A DNA stretch of 60,050 nucleotides, from NCBI GenBank assembly GCA_033557835.1, contig JAWQRO010000084.1, positions 1 through 60,050 of the forward strand. The letters are read 5' to 3'. Made by a program: the position numbers and the translations under genes. The notes beneath the pieces are model-generated. The model searched no databases, was not told where the DNA came from, and worked only from the letters and a program-made list of their open reading frames with translations. The stretch's first letter is position 1. Every line of letters begins with the position of its first letter. Source of the DNA: Helochares maculicollis (Eukaryota > Arthropoda > Insecta > Coleoptera > Hydrophilidae). Below, one piece after another: positions 39,101-51,100 of this stretch.

Positions 39101-42100
39101 ACCTTATCTTTCGATCTTCATACGCAGCAACCCTACTCTTATACATTTCTAAACAACGGCACTCTTTTTCTTCAGTCATGCCAGTTATCACCTGTATCGG
39201 TTCTCCCGTCTGCACGGAAGTCCCTTCAATTATAAATATCTTTCTTTTTTCCTGTAAATCTGCCATACAGCGTTCGCAAGTGCACCTTGGCGCATTCAAA
39301 AAGTTTTCGACAGCCTTTTTGCACAAGCAACAAGGAGAATCTCGTTTTTGAAGTGCAACTAACTTTTCTGTGGAAGTGTAAGATTCAACTCTCCTCATTT
39401 TTCGGTAGGTTTCTTCCTCTATAGTTCCTATTCTCTCTTGGATCATTTTCTGCCATTCCGTTCTTTTCAGTTCTTGTTGCTTAAACTGCTCTAAAGTCAT
39501 CTGGTATTCTTCTTCTGCCGCTCTCCTAAGTTCTGCTGCCTGCTTAGCCATCAACAATTCGCATTTGCAAAAATTGGTGGCAGATACGCCTTGCACATTG
39601 TACACAGGGGTTCCATCCCGGCAAATGCAAACAGAACCCAATAAAAACGTAGGTTGTGAGTAGATAAGACGTTGTTGGGCTGCTTCTATGTACTCATCAT
39701 AGTGAGACACTGGCAACGTCGCTACAATATTATACAGTGGCAATCCATCTCTACCAATCGATACACCTCCAATTAAGAACTGATTTTCGCATTTCATAAT
39801 ATCATTTTGCATATTTTCTACAGTTGCATTATACTTTTCTTCGTCTTCATCTCTCCAGAATGGGGTTACAATACCTCCAATACAATATACAGGTTTGCCA
39901 TCTTTTCCAATAGATACTCCGTTGATAAGAAAAACTTGACTGGTTGTAATATAAAGCTGTTGAGCGAACTCAATGCATTGCAAATAAGTAGGCACCACGT
40001 TCTCATCTATATCAATGTAATACTTAAATTTCTGTCGAGTAAGTACCGACTGCTCATCATAATCGCTCGTAACTTTCACTTCTATAGCCAATGTAATATC
40101 GGTTTTATTTATTTCTGTTTCTTCCATATCATGATCTACAACTCCCAACTCGTCAGGGTTTTGGATAAGTACATCTTCATCTTCCTCTTCCTCTCCCAAA
40201 TACTCGTCATCAGAATCAATGGGTTTACATGGAATAAAAATATGAGCTCTACGCAGCAAAGGCGGCGGTTCAATCTTTTGAATATTTAATCTTTCATAAG
40301 ATTCCTGCGCTCTTTGCCATTCCAAAGTTAAGTCCTCTTCCATTGTAAGAGGCCGGTCGGGCATTAAAATGATCCCCTCTTCAGGGTCAATTAAAGCTTC
40401 AAGAGCTGGAGAGTAATCTTCAGCGGGCGGCTATAAAAATTTGTGTAATTAGTAACTTGACTTGTTAAATTTAAAATCATAATTAATTGATAATTACCAA
40501 TTCGTCCTTATAATCAAAATAAATACTTTCTGGATATTGTTTATAGTTATTTTTGTATTCTCCCGTCTTACGAGGCTCCGGTTTGAAAGTGAAAGGCTCC
40601 AAATATGGAGATTTATACATTTTTTTCTTTGGCTTTACTGGAGGTCCAGGCAGTGGGTTTTTCTTTTTGGGAGGAGGCGAAGGAATGCGTATATGTAGCT
40701 CTTTAAGAGTATCTCTCATAGTCAGATGAACCACAGATGATAAAAGGAGTCTATCATTTAATGAATATGTTTTACGCTTTGGATTCATTATTTGATAAAG
40801 AATTAATAAAAATTCCACGGGATCACCACAGCAGTACTTTAGGGATGTTTGTAAATGTTTAGGGTTTGGTCTTAGGACTAGGCCAAGCCTCGCCAAAATT
40901 TCTTTCACATTTATAATAGTGCCTTCTTTTAGATCTTTTAGAATACCTGCTTTCAGTTTGTCTATAGCTGCAATTTGTGATGGAGCTAATTCTTGATACC
41001 AATCTGGTCCAACCAGCCCCAAAAGGATATCATGCAGACCATATTCTATTGAATTTAAATATTTTCATTAGTAATTGCGGGCAAATTATAGAAGTTGCAT
41101 TTTTCTAGAAAAGTGTTTTTTTTGGTAAACTTTTCTGCACTTAAATTGTTTCATACCTTGTTTCCCGATCAGTAAAAGAATTTGTTTGAAAATGCTTTTT
41201 TAAATTATTAGTATTTATCACAAACAAAAACATTAAAATTATATATTTTATTAAAACCAAACTATCAATTTGGAGTAGTGTTGCGTCTTATTGGGTCGCT
41301 GAAGGGAGAGGGTGGCGTCCCCACCACTTTCTCATAGGTTAGGTGTAGAGATAAGTTTAGTTTTAAGATTAGTATTAAGTATGAAATTGTAAAAAATAGT
41401 AATAAGTCGAACCCTCTATAACGCCCTTGTACATATCACTGGGAAGTTATTAAATACAATTAATATACAGTTCACTTCGTATTATTGGCTTGATCGTATT
41501 GGCGCGCATGAGGTGCGTATTTCGATCCTTGCCACATTTTCGGTCCTTCAAGCTGGAAGAAACATTTTTTGGTCCTTCCAGTCGGATGTCACAAGTAGTT
41601 TTAGGAGTTATTCAGTCATTTAAGTTGAATTGTTGATATCTGTTACACATTATTAAAGCCCAAAATTGGAAGTATAACAAATTGTCTTTTTTATGTACGA
41701 CTTGTGAGAAAAGAAGACCTTATTCGAAGACAACGTAAGCGTGGTTTAATTATTGTTATGTCTGCACAGGTTAGCTCCTGCTAAGTTAGTTTTACTGTCG
41801 CTGTCGTGCTGTTAAGTATAGCTGCTCCGGTCTCTATTTGCACAAAAAATAGCAATGTTTAGAGCTCCGTTTTTTGCAATCAGATATTATATCAAGGGCT
41901 GACATTCATCGAAGATTTTCGATACAGTATGGGAAAAGTGTGTTGTCTCAACGGAGTGTCATGCGAGTGTTTCGAATAACGAAAAACTAGACCACCATTT
42001 ACCACCACAAATGAGAAAAATATCGAATAACTATTGGTAATGTGGTTCATTGTCTGCAAAGTAGTCATGGTTCAACAATCCACACAGTTGCATAAACAAC

Positions 42101-44153
42101 AGAACCTGGACATTAGTCAACTCCATTTGGATTGCTATGCTAATGTGTAATCTTCTTAAAGAGAATTGTCACTGATGACGAAACATGGACCCATCATTAC
42201 AGGCTGTAGAGTAAACGGCAGTGTATGGAATGGAAACATCCAAATTATCCCTGCAAAGAAAAAATCAACGATCCGCAGTAAAACTGATGTTTAGAGTTTT
42301 TCAGACTCAGAAAGCGTAGTACTGGAACCACATCAGAAAAGAGTCACAACAATAAAATGAGCGTGTTACAGTGATATGCTTACCTAAAGTTAAATCCGAA
42401 GCAAACTTACTTAACCTGTTCTGTGGCAATAATAGAACAATGCAAGGCATAGACAAAGCTTACACTGAAATCCTCAACAACATAAATGAGGAAGCAACGG
42501 TAGAAGTGAAACTTATATACCAAATAGGGAGTTCTCAACAGTAAGAGGTATATATCAAGGAAATTTAATCTCTGCTGATCTCTACTAAGCTATTCATGGC
42601 CACATTGGAATTTGTTTAACAGGAAAAATAGAGGACTGAAAATAAATTATAAGAAGCTAAACAACCTTTCATTGGCAGATTAAATAATTTTGAAGCAAAT
42701 AGTCTATAAGAGTTGGAAAATCTAATGGAAGAGAATACTGCTAGTGAGAAAGTAGGCTTGCAAATATATCATTCCACAACAAAAGTGATGGTCCGTGAAT
42801 TTATACCAACTATACACATTACAGTTTCCAGATTGCAGCTCAAAGAAATAAACTTCATGCAAACTGTTTTGGAGAGCATTCGTTAGTGTTTATATAATGT
42901 TCAACTTCAAAATGCCTCGCTATCTAAAAAGTAGAGGCTTCGATCAATGTATTTTAGCAGTACTGTCACACTTAGATTCTAAATGCGGCTATCACACAGA
43001 ATCATCCCGCTACCCAAAGAGCTGCAGAAAGAAGCGTATTAGGAATAATGAAACAAGGCAAGAAAGCAAATGACCAGAAAGACCTAATGACTGATATCAA
43101 AGGCATGAAGTAATTAAAATGGCAAACAGTTACATACACTACGAGAAAAACCGATGGACCACAATACTGATTAAATGATTCCAAGAGATGCCACACGAGC
43201 AAGGGAACATTCTAATGTCAGATGAGGAGCGATTTTGCTAAGACTACCAAACGACCGCAACATATAGCCAGATCTACGTGAAATAAAAAGTCATATTGTA
43301 AAAACTGCTCAAATACTAGTAGCCTCTTGAGCTTATAATATCTAAGATACCAAAAATCTTTGCAATAATTCATGAAAATGTGACAAGAAAAAGAAAATTT
43401 ATGAAGCTACACTCTGCAATATGGATCCAATATAGTTGCATATGATATTCTAAATTTTTGATTTATTAATATTTGCTCGACTGTGCTGCTTAAAATTAGA
43501 ATGTTACCACAACAAAACAAATTAATTACAATACATTGAAAAGTCTTTATTTGCAGCCGTCCTAAATAATTTCTTAATGTATATTATAATTTTCTCTTTT
43601 GTGTCACCAACAAATCCCAAATTTTTCAATTTTTAATTGTTTTATCGCCGCAATCATCATTCGTATACCTAGAGCCAAACCATTAAATCAAAGACAACGT
43701 TAATAACTTACTAGATTTCGCAATGTCTCTACTTCTTTGTAACTGCCTCTGGTGAAGTTCTTTCTTATACAACTCTTGCAATTGTTCTGTTGTCCGCAAG
43801 CGCTCTTCATCTAAAAATACCCAACAAGGCCCTCTTCCATGGGTGTATTTATACTTTTTTAGGTCCTTTGGTTCTTCAACTACCACCATTGGGGGAGGTT
43901 CTACATCTTCAGGCCATTCAGTATATGTCGCATATGTTTGTCGTAAGTGAATTTTAGTAAGACCAGCATCAAGTTTAGTATCTGTTTCTGATATGGTATA
44001 ATCCATATAATGGCCTTTTGAAGGCCTATATGTTTCAAAGACATCCTCTCTTATTCTCGTGCTTGTTTCTGGTACAGCGCAAACTTTGTCGTCTTTATGG
44101 TAGACGTCTAGAATATCCTTCCTTGTACAGACGATTTCATCTACAGACCCCAT
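36200..44153 (-). CDS. Uncharacterised 1,264-aa protein with six internal repeats and CxC motifs
   Basis: Exons (minus): 44153-43712, 41045-40498, 40430-38908, 37630-37360, 37309-36703, 36661-36480 and 36421-36200. They sum to 3,795 nt and every junction keeps phase. No family is recognised with certainty. Insect DUF4770/DUF4771 proteins are a candidate from memory. Residues 148-330 hold a helical region plus a Pro/Lys-rich stretch ('PSPPPKKKNPLPGPP'). Acidic residues cluster near 405-420. Six copies of a roughly 21-residue unit, pattern [FY]-x-[IL]-x-G-x-x-x-G-x-x-G-x-P-[IVL]-Y-x-[IV], lie near 496, 547, 591, 728, 786 and 839. Copies 3-6 are followed by Cys-x-Cys. A Cys cluster at about 697-718 ('CCLCKK...CTCERC') could bind metal. 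Copies 3 and 4 are separated by a Glu/Lys/Arg-rich, likely coiled-coil stretch. No signal peptide or membrane segment is seen, so it is probably intracellular. The last exons are rich in aromatic residues. Confidence 0.88.
37631..38907 (-). other. Intron 3 of the repeat-protein gene
   Basis: A GT-AG intron that splits an Arg codon just before the sixth repeat copy. It contains a LINE remnant (38215-38560, plus strand). The remainder has nothing recognisable. Confidence 0.75.
38215..38560 (+). mobile_element. Ancient LINE reverse-transcriptase remnant
   Basis: The plus strand reads, across frame breaks and stops, 'LFNITMNRI', 'GYKLDIFTSDAVLISNN' and 'LVYNFVKQANKY'. These match the order of the palm domain around the catalytic YADD box in LINE reverse transcriptases: 'LFN...', then the (Y)ADDAVLIA-like box, then a helix. 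The catalytic box is degraded. The element lies antisense to the host gene inside an intron. Confidence 0.5.
41279..41610 (+). mobile_element. LTR-retrotransposon fragment (BEL/Pao-like LTR plus leader)
   Basis: It begins 'tgttgcgtcttattgggtcg' at 41279 and shares sequence order with the minus-strand copy at 25354-25050: 'gagggtggc', 'actttctcata', 'gcgcatgaggtgcg' and 'ttttggtccttccagtcgga'. The latter resembles the leader that follows the 5' LTR in BEL/Pao elements. No open gag or pol frame follows. The exact LTR/leader boundary is not determined. Confidence 0.55.
41860..42330 (+). pseudogene. Mariner (SETMAR-type) transposase remnant
   Basis: The plus strand encodes, in pieces, the DNA-binding region 'IHRRFSIQYGKSVLSQRSV', then 'RITIGNVVHCLQSSHGS', then the first catalytic block 'RIVTDDETWTHHY' (about 42157) and 'RQCMEWKHPNYP'. 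The segment between 'SSHGS' and 'RIVTDDETW' is shortened, and frame breaks and stops are present. It is dead and lacks the second and third catalytic blocks. Confidence 0.65.
42390..43330 (+). mobile_element. Degenerate LINE fragment (reverse transcriptase and C-terminal part)
   Basis: The plus strand reads with many stops: 'TVRGIYQGNLISADLY' (RT palm 'RGVRQGD.ISP.L'), 'NRGLKINYKKLNNLSLAD' (entering the catalytic box, degraded), 'VGLQ.Y...TKVM', then 'MPRYLKSRGFDQCILAVLSH' and 'MKXLKWQTVTYTTRKTDG', which match the C-terminal portion of insect endonuclease-reverse transcriptase LINEs. The 5' endonuclease domain is absent. It is a 5'-truncated, ancient insertion antisense to the host gene. Confidence 0.65.
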
Positions 44154-45159
44154 TCTTTGAAAATTTAAAGAAATTTTTTTACATGATCAATAAAATAAAA
44201 TATTTCATTAATTGTATGCCAAACAGTGTCTAAACAGTTAACTAGAGCATTCACAAAAGAATTTATAATATACTTTAGCATACAAGAAATTTTAAGGATG
44301 GCAAATTTATGACAATTTTGACGATAATATTTTTATTAAGTTGCTAGAGTAACGTTTAGTGATTTTTCGAATATTAAAGTCTTTTCTTCTACTTCTTCTA
44401 GGGCAATATGGCCAACATTTAGGAATAAAAATGACAGAAATTGACATTTCAATATATATATTTTTGTTTCAAAAATTGTACACATTATATACAGTTATAA
44501 AAATACAATACAATAAATTATTTGCAAAATACTACATATTGGCCTCTCTTCATACAGCTTTATAAGTAAGAAAGTAAATGCAACTAGTATCATTGCAAAG
44601 GTTCATAATCACCATAACTTCGCATACTATTTGGAATACCATAAAATGAATAAATACTTATTCCTGAAAAACAATCTACAGGTAACATTAATTTCTTTGA
44701 AAAAATAAACTAAACAATAATTAGATTTCTCTTTAATTTCAAAATATTAATTAATAAATATTTAACAAGCATACTTACAAAGTAAGTGAATATTTACATA
44801 ATATTGAAATAAAAAACAAAACATGCAACAAAAAAATTATAAACATGCATAAAAAGCAAATGGATGTAGCAATTAAAAAATAAAAACATGCAACATATAA
44901 TTTTGTTTAGAATGATGAGTAATAGCACAGGTGGTACCAGTATCATTTAATAGGAACATAATTTTGGATGTTAGAGGACAGACCTGAGATATCATCACAG
45001 ACTATATTCATAACAACTGCTCGAAGAAACCATCACAGTTTCATCAAAATAGCCATGGCTATTGTGAAACATGAATAACAGATTTTTAATTGGGTTTGTT
45101 TTTCAAATACTTTGTGGATGCCTCTTAGGACAGAACTGTTTTAGTTAGCTCTCAAAACT
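44154..45159. other. Spacer: upstream of the repeat-protein gene and 3' region of CAT-C
   Basis: This 1-kb interval lies between the start codon of the 1,264-aa gene and the stop codon of CAT-C. Both genes are on the minus strand, so it contains the CAT-C 3' UTR and the promoter of the repeat-protein gene. It is very AT-rich; no other gene is seen. Confidence 0.5.
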
Positions 45160-48100
45160 TCAAGTTGTTTTAAAACTATCAACTTTTCGCAAACGAATAG
45201 ATGCCAAACTATTTGCCATCAAAGCCTTGTGACTTGATTGGCTAGAAGCAGATTTTACTTCTTTCTTAGAATTTGCCAATCCTTCATCAGATGTATTTGT
45301 GTTTGCATTTAATAAATTAGCTTCTACAGATTTAGTTGTAGGTTTTTGTGGTGCAATTGGTTTTGGCCTTGGCTGCGTACTATACAAGGCCTCTAGTTTT
45401 GCTTTTATGTCAGAAGGTGTTGAAATAATTTCTTCAATACTTTCAAAATCTTTTTGTAAAGTTGCATCTTCATTCGCTACTTGTATATCGGTATCGTTTG
45501 TGTTTGTTTCTAAAATATTGCCCTTCTCATCAGTGTCATTAATCTGCATTTGAGTATCGTATATGTCTTTTGGTGGCGAGGCTTCTAGCATAACATTATT
45601 TTCTAGCTTAGCTTCGCCATTTGAATCGAAGTATTCTAAAATGTCCACTGATTTATCTACTACAATAGAAGCATGCTTAGCCTTAAATTCTTCTAAAATA
45701 GGAACATGTGAAGCTGTTTGATGCAAGGGAACATCCCTTTCAATCTCCGTCGGTTTTGTTAGTTTAATTGGCGCTGATTTCATAGAAAAAATTCTACTCA
45801 GCTTAGCTTTTATATTGGCATATCTTTCACTGCCTTTAGTAACATTATCATCATTGTCTTCCTCTTCAGATTCATTTAAGTTGTTATTGCTATTTTGTCT
45901 TGAAAATTGAAATGGCTTTCCATTGTAATCAGGAGTAGGTATAACAGGTAATTTGTCTAAATTTGTATGGGATTTGGTATTTTTTATGGGTACGTAACTT
46001 TCAAAATCTTCATAAGGCGGAGGAGGAGGAGGAGGTGGAGGAGGTGGGACAGCAAAGTTATTAACAGCATCTTGCTGTGATTCACCTATGAAATCTTCAT
46101 CTCCATTAACATTTTTGTCAATTTGTCGAATACTTTTTTCATCAGTTGCTTTAGAATTAAAAGACAGTCTCGGATTAACAAAATTGTTTACAGCATTTAA
46201 TTTTGCATCGCCTAAGTAAGGTTCGTTTACATTTTCGCCATCTTTGTCCTCAAATTTTGCATGGGGAAACATAAAAGTTTCTATTTCTACTGCGGTGGTA
46301 TCTTCTACAATAACTTTAGAATTTCTAAATGTAGAAGGTCTTGGTATGACGAAATTAGATAGATTATTCAATTCCATATCTCCTGAAGTGGGCTCTAGTA
46401 AGTTGTCAATGCCTTCGTTTTTGTCTTCATCTTTTACATCAGGTATGGGAGATGTTTCAGGTTCTGGTGTAGACTTGTTTAAAATATCATTAGTTAACAA
46501 TGGGAGGGTCAATGGAATCTCATGTTCAGGAGTGACAGGTTGGCTAACAACATCTTCACAATGTACAAGAGCAACAACATTCTCTTCTACAAAAGCATTT
46601 GACAAAGTAGATGTAGTATCTACAGATATTTTTCGATTATCCTCTTTAGAAAGAGTATCGTCCAAATCTGCCAAAACAATATCTATTGCCTTTTGTGCTT
46701 CCTCGTTATCTTCATTTAGATCAATCGGCAAATGCTTTTCAGATTTTGAGACCTCGGCCAATGGTTCATCAAGATACGCTTTGTTATCTATACCATTCAT
46801 ATTAATAGTACCATTTTGTATAATAGAATTGGTCAGCTGTTTAGATGTTTTAGGATAGAAAAACATAAAGAAGAGATATATAGGTAATCCTATAATTAAA
46901 AGTGCAAACGTGCAAGTTATATACAGCATGCAAGTAAATGTCTTCAAACTGTGATTGATTAACGCCTAACACAGCTCATTTGTAATAAGACCCAATCCAC
47001 AGTTTGAATCAATTATGTATATAAAATTACACTTACCTATCAACATCCAAACTCCAAATCTGATCCATGTGTTAACATCCAACATTAGCATTAAGTACAG
47101 ATTTACTAATATACTTAATGCTGGAAATATTGGCACCCACGGCACCTACAGATAAATAAAAATAATAATATAATAAAGCTAATGGCAGAAAAAAGATTTT
47201 TGAATACCTGAAATATATCTGTTCTTTTGGTGCTAGGTTGTAGCGCCATGGAAATAAGTACCAAAATAGTTAAGATACCAGCACAGGATGTGACGGTAAT
47301 TGGCCAAACTTCATAGTTTTTAATACGATCAGACAAATACGTATACATCAAGGAAAGAACAAGACACAATAATCCTAATAGAAAAGAGTGTATTGAAACA
47401 TTTGCATTTTGTGTGCATTTGAAGAATACCTACCGTATATAAATATTTCGATATTAACGATACATGACGACAATTTTGTAGGAGTTTGCAATCTGTTGAA
47501 ATTAAATATTTGTCTTAAAATTTTATCTCTAGTAACTCTATTGTAATTCGAGGCTAAAATTTCATTATTTTCATTTTCTCCATCATTAACATTTCTTTTC
47601 GGCTCAGGAGCAGAATACCTAAAAAATGATGTTTCATACTATAGTAGTTAAAAATGATTGTTTGAATTTGAATTTACTTAACCTGCACTTATCTTGTGAT
47701 AACAATTTCACGGAAATTAGGATTTTCTAATTAAGAACCAATAAAAAGTGCACTAATTCACATTTTATTTAATCAATTTTTATTCAAAGACAACGGTTAT
47801 CACAGGATAAAGCCTCTTTATTTTAAGAGTTTCTTGTTAAAATTTTATACATACAAACAAAAACAAAACTAACGAAAAAGCATTGATTTAAAAAACTATG
47901 ATCCCACAAAAATCAATAACGCAACATAAAAGATAGAAATTGAAAAAATGAGATAAATTGCCTAACTTTTAATTTTAATACTATGTTACAATTAGTAACT
48001 ACTTAGTTATTTTCATTGGAACAATTATATGTTTGTATTTTTTTGCCAATTTATATGAGAAATAATATGTTTAAGGTATAGTTCGTAACTAATGGTATTG

Positions 48101-51100
48101 TATACTGATTTAATTTATTATGGCATCTTGTATAATTGTTAAACTGCAAAATTGTATTTTTGTTCATCGTTTTAATGCCATTACATTCCCATCAAGCAAA
48201 ATGAAGTTTTAAAATGTTTTATGAGGATTTGCAATTGAAACCATTCGTCCATTCTAGTGAACTAAACAAATTATAATTTGTCTCTTAAGCATTATTCAAC
48301 CATTTATAGATAGTTTAACAGCTTACTAGACAATTCGAAGCATAACTTATCTATGCATAACTGATATTCTTAGATTGATCTTTGACTCAAGTTACTTACT
48401 TGAAAATTACTTATAGTATATAATTCAAAACTAAGATTTGATCATCTATAATAAATGATAGTAATAATATCTAATTAGTGCATATCTGATACTCAAAGTT
48501 TTAATGAAATGGAAATTTAGTGAGAAAACGTGACTTAATCATCAACTTGGCCTATCATATAAAACTTTAAACCATTAGAAAAATATGTTTCCAATGATAT
48601 TTATGATCAACTCTTAATTTTTAATTGAATCTCGCCTATATGGCTGAGGAGTACTTACATTTCATCATCAGATGAGTTTTGATTAATTGTAACTTCACAA
48701 TTCCTAGCATATCTAATAAACAGACAGTTCACCACTTTAATAACAGTACAGACAAAGACACATAAATAGAAAATAATAACAAAATTTACCGCAAGCTCAA
48801 TATGGAAGCAGCTACTATTGTATAAGCCAATAGTGTTCCTATAGACATCATATTTACAAGTTGTGACACATCGAAAATGCCCGCCATTAAACCAGTGAAT
48901 ATTCCTGCAAGAATAGTTCCTGTTACAGGTGCAGAGAATCTCGGATTCACACGTCCGAAAAATTTAAATATTAATGCATCCGAGCCCATTGCATACAGAA
49001 TTCTAGGTAAGGGGAACATGGCTCCAAAAAGGCTACAAATGACATTTATTTAGAGCTAAATGCATGTCTGTAGCATCATTTTATAATACCTTGCACCTAA
49101 ACCAAACATTCCTCCTACAGCAACAGTCCACATTGCCCAAAATATTCCAAATTCTTTAAATGCATGAGGTATTGGAGCATTAACATCTTGATCATAGTAT
49201 GGAACCATCAATGTGATAATAGTAGAGGTACTAACATATGCTATAATTATAATCAGTAGAGACATAAAAATGGATTTTGGAATGGCTTTAACCGGATTTC
49301 TAACTTCCTCTCCAGTTGTGGCAATGCAATCGAATCCCACGAATCCATAAAAACAAGTAGCAGCACCTTTAATCACTCCATCAAATCCAAAAGGAAAAAA
49401 TCCTCCAGTTCCATAGTTAATTGTGCTATTCGTTGCATTAGCAGGAACCGATAAGTGCCAGTTATCAAAATTTGCATGAATTCCACCGACAATTACAACA
49501 AACACCACTACAGCAAGATTCACCACTGTGCATACTGTGTTTACTGTACTACTCTGTTTTATTCCAAATGCAAGCGCAACTAAACAGAAATATTATAATG
49601 AAAATTTCAGTGATTTCACATGAAACATATACTGATTAACATTCAAAATATCTACTTTTGTTTTCGTAGACACTGTCAATATTTTTTATTGAGTATCACA
49701 AGCAACTTACATGAAAGCAAAATGGGAATTAAAAATCCCATTAGATCAAAATATTCAGCCATGAAAGAAATGTTTATTGGCACATGATCTATGTACCAAT
49801 TTCTAAAGGTATCATTTAAAGCCTTATCTAAATATAAAGTTAAGCCTCGAGATACACTTGCTGCACCAATTACATACTCCAAAATCAAATTCCACCCTAT
49901 GATAAATGCAACTCCTTGGCCAACGGTTACGTAACTATATATATAAGCCGATCCAGCCTTTGGGACTCTTGCTCCAAATTCAGCATAGCATAAACCTAAA
50001 ATATATTTATTACTGAAACATTTAATTGTAAAAGATCGGTTATTTGTTTGATCATTGCTTTAACACAGATGCTTCAAAGTGAGCTTTTCTGTTTGATATG
50101 AATACACAATCATATCTCCAAGCGAAGGATTCCTAACTTATTTAGAAAAATGTTTGGATAAAGAAGCATCATAAATTACTTTGTAATCATGTGGAATTTA
50201 TACAAAAATGCTCATTTGCTTTATTACTAACAGAAAAAGTAATGTAGTTTTGACAGTTACATGTTTTTTTTAATGTAATTTCTGATGAAAGATGTTAAAA
50301 TGAAGTTATGATTTAGTACTTTTACAATTAAAGTGTATCTATTAAAAATATAAGCTTTTAAGTAGTTTGATTTCAACTTTAACAATTGCTAGCATATGCA
50401 AGTACAGTTGTGAGCAGCAGTGAAATATTGTTTCTCAATGTCCTATTGAGGGTGTTACCAACTTCTTTTTGGTTCGTCTACCCATTTTCTACCTTGTAAA
50501 TACAAAACCTTGTACTGTTGAAGAAGTCACAAATCTTTACAGAGCATACCCTAAATAATGAATAAAGTAATTCAATCACTTTCACTAGGACCTGTCTTAT
50601 GAAGTAGATAACGTCCGATCTTGATCCATTCTTCCCGAGTACTTACCATTCTTCTAACAAATTGGATCATTCACAAATGTGAAAGGTTAATATTTTTATA
50701 AAGAGCATCTTATGTGAATTTAATAACGATCTTCTTTATAATTTCCTGAGAGCTTTTAGGCACGTCTGTTGAATATTAGTTTTGTGATAGTTCTCTTCCA
50801 TTTATAAGAGATATTTTAGGATGTTAGTAAATAATAATACATGAAAATTATTGTATTGCTTAATATGTTCTTCTTGACAGACGTTCATATTAGAGAAAGT
50901 TATTGAGGATATTATTTTCAACAGCATCCTTTTAGTATTTTAACTTAAATGCTAAGTCAGTAGTTGTTTCAAACAGCATTTCTGTGGTTTAACTCTTGTT
51001 TACTCTTTATATAATTTCTCAGAGTAATTCCGTAACATTGATTTATCTACCTGTTGCGTTTATACATATTCATCTGTTTTCTTTCCATTTTCTTACAATT

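Larger units (their letters stand above)
41046..43711 (-). other. Intron 1 of the repeat-protein gene, packed with transposon debris
   Basis: The intron is 2.67 kb, GT-AG and phase 1 (joining TCT-A to AA-TAT). On the plus strand, antisense to the gene, it holds an LTR-retrotransposon end, a mariner remnant and a LINE fragment, in that order. Confidence 0.8.

Noticed and set aside
39055..40289. Plus-strand open frames opposite the repeat-protein gene (98 and 160 codons)
   Set aside because: They are shadows of the long minus-strand exon, which has clear repeats, correct splice sites and phase.
46244..46858. A 204-codon plus-strand open frame opposite the CAT-C tail
   Set aside because: It is antisense to an exon that joins in phase with the transporter. 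The Ser-rich composition mirrors the acidic tail codons.
46890..46947. Extension of the last CAT-C open frame upstream of 46889 as a separate small-protein start
   Set aside because: The acceptor 'ttaattatag' at 46890 gives exact homology to CAT-B ('G|LxIYF') and the correct phase. The upstream codons have no true ATG at the frame start.
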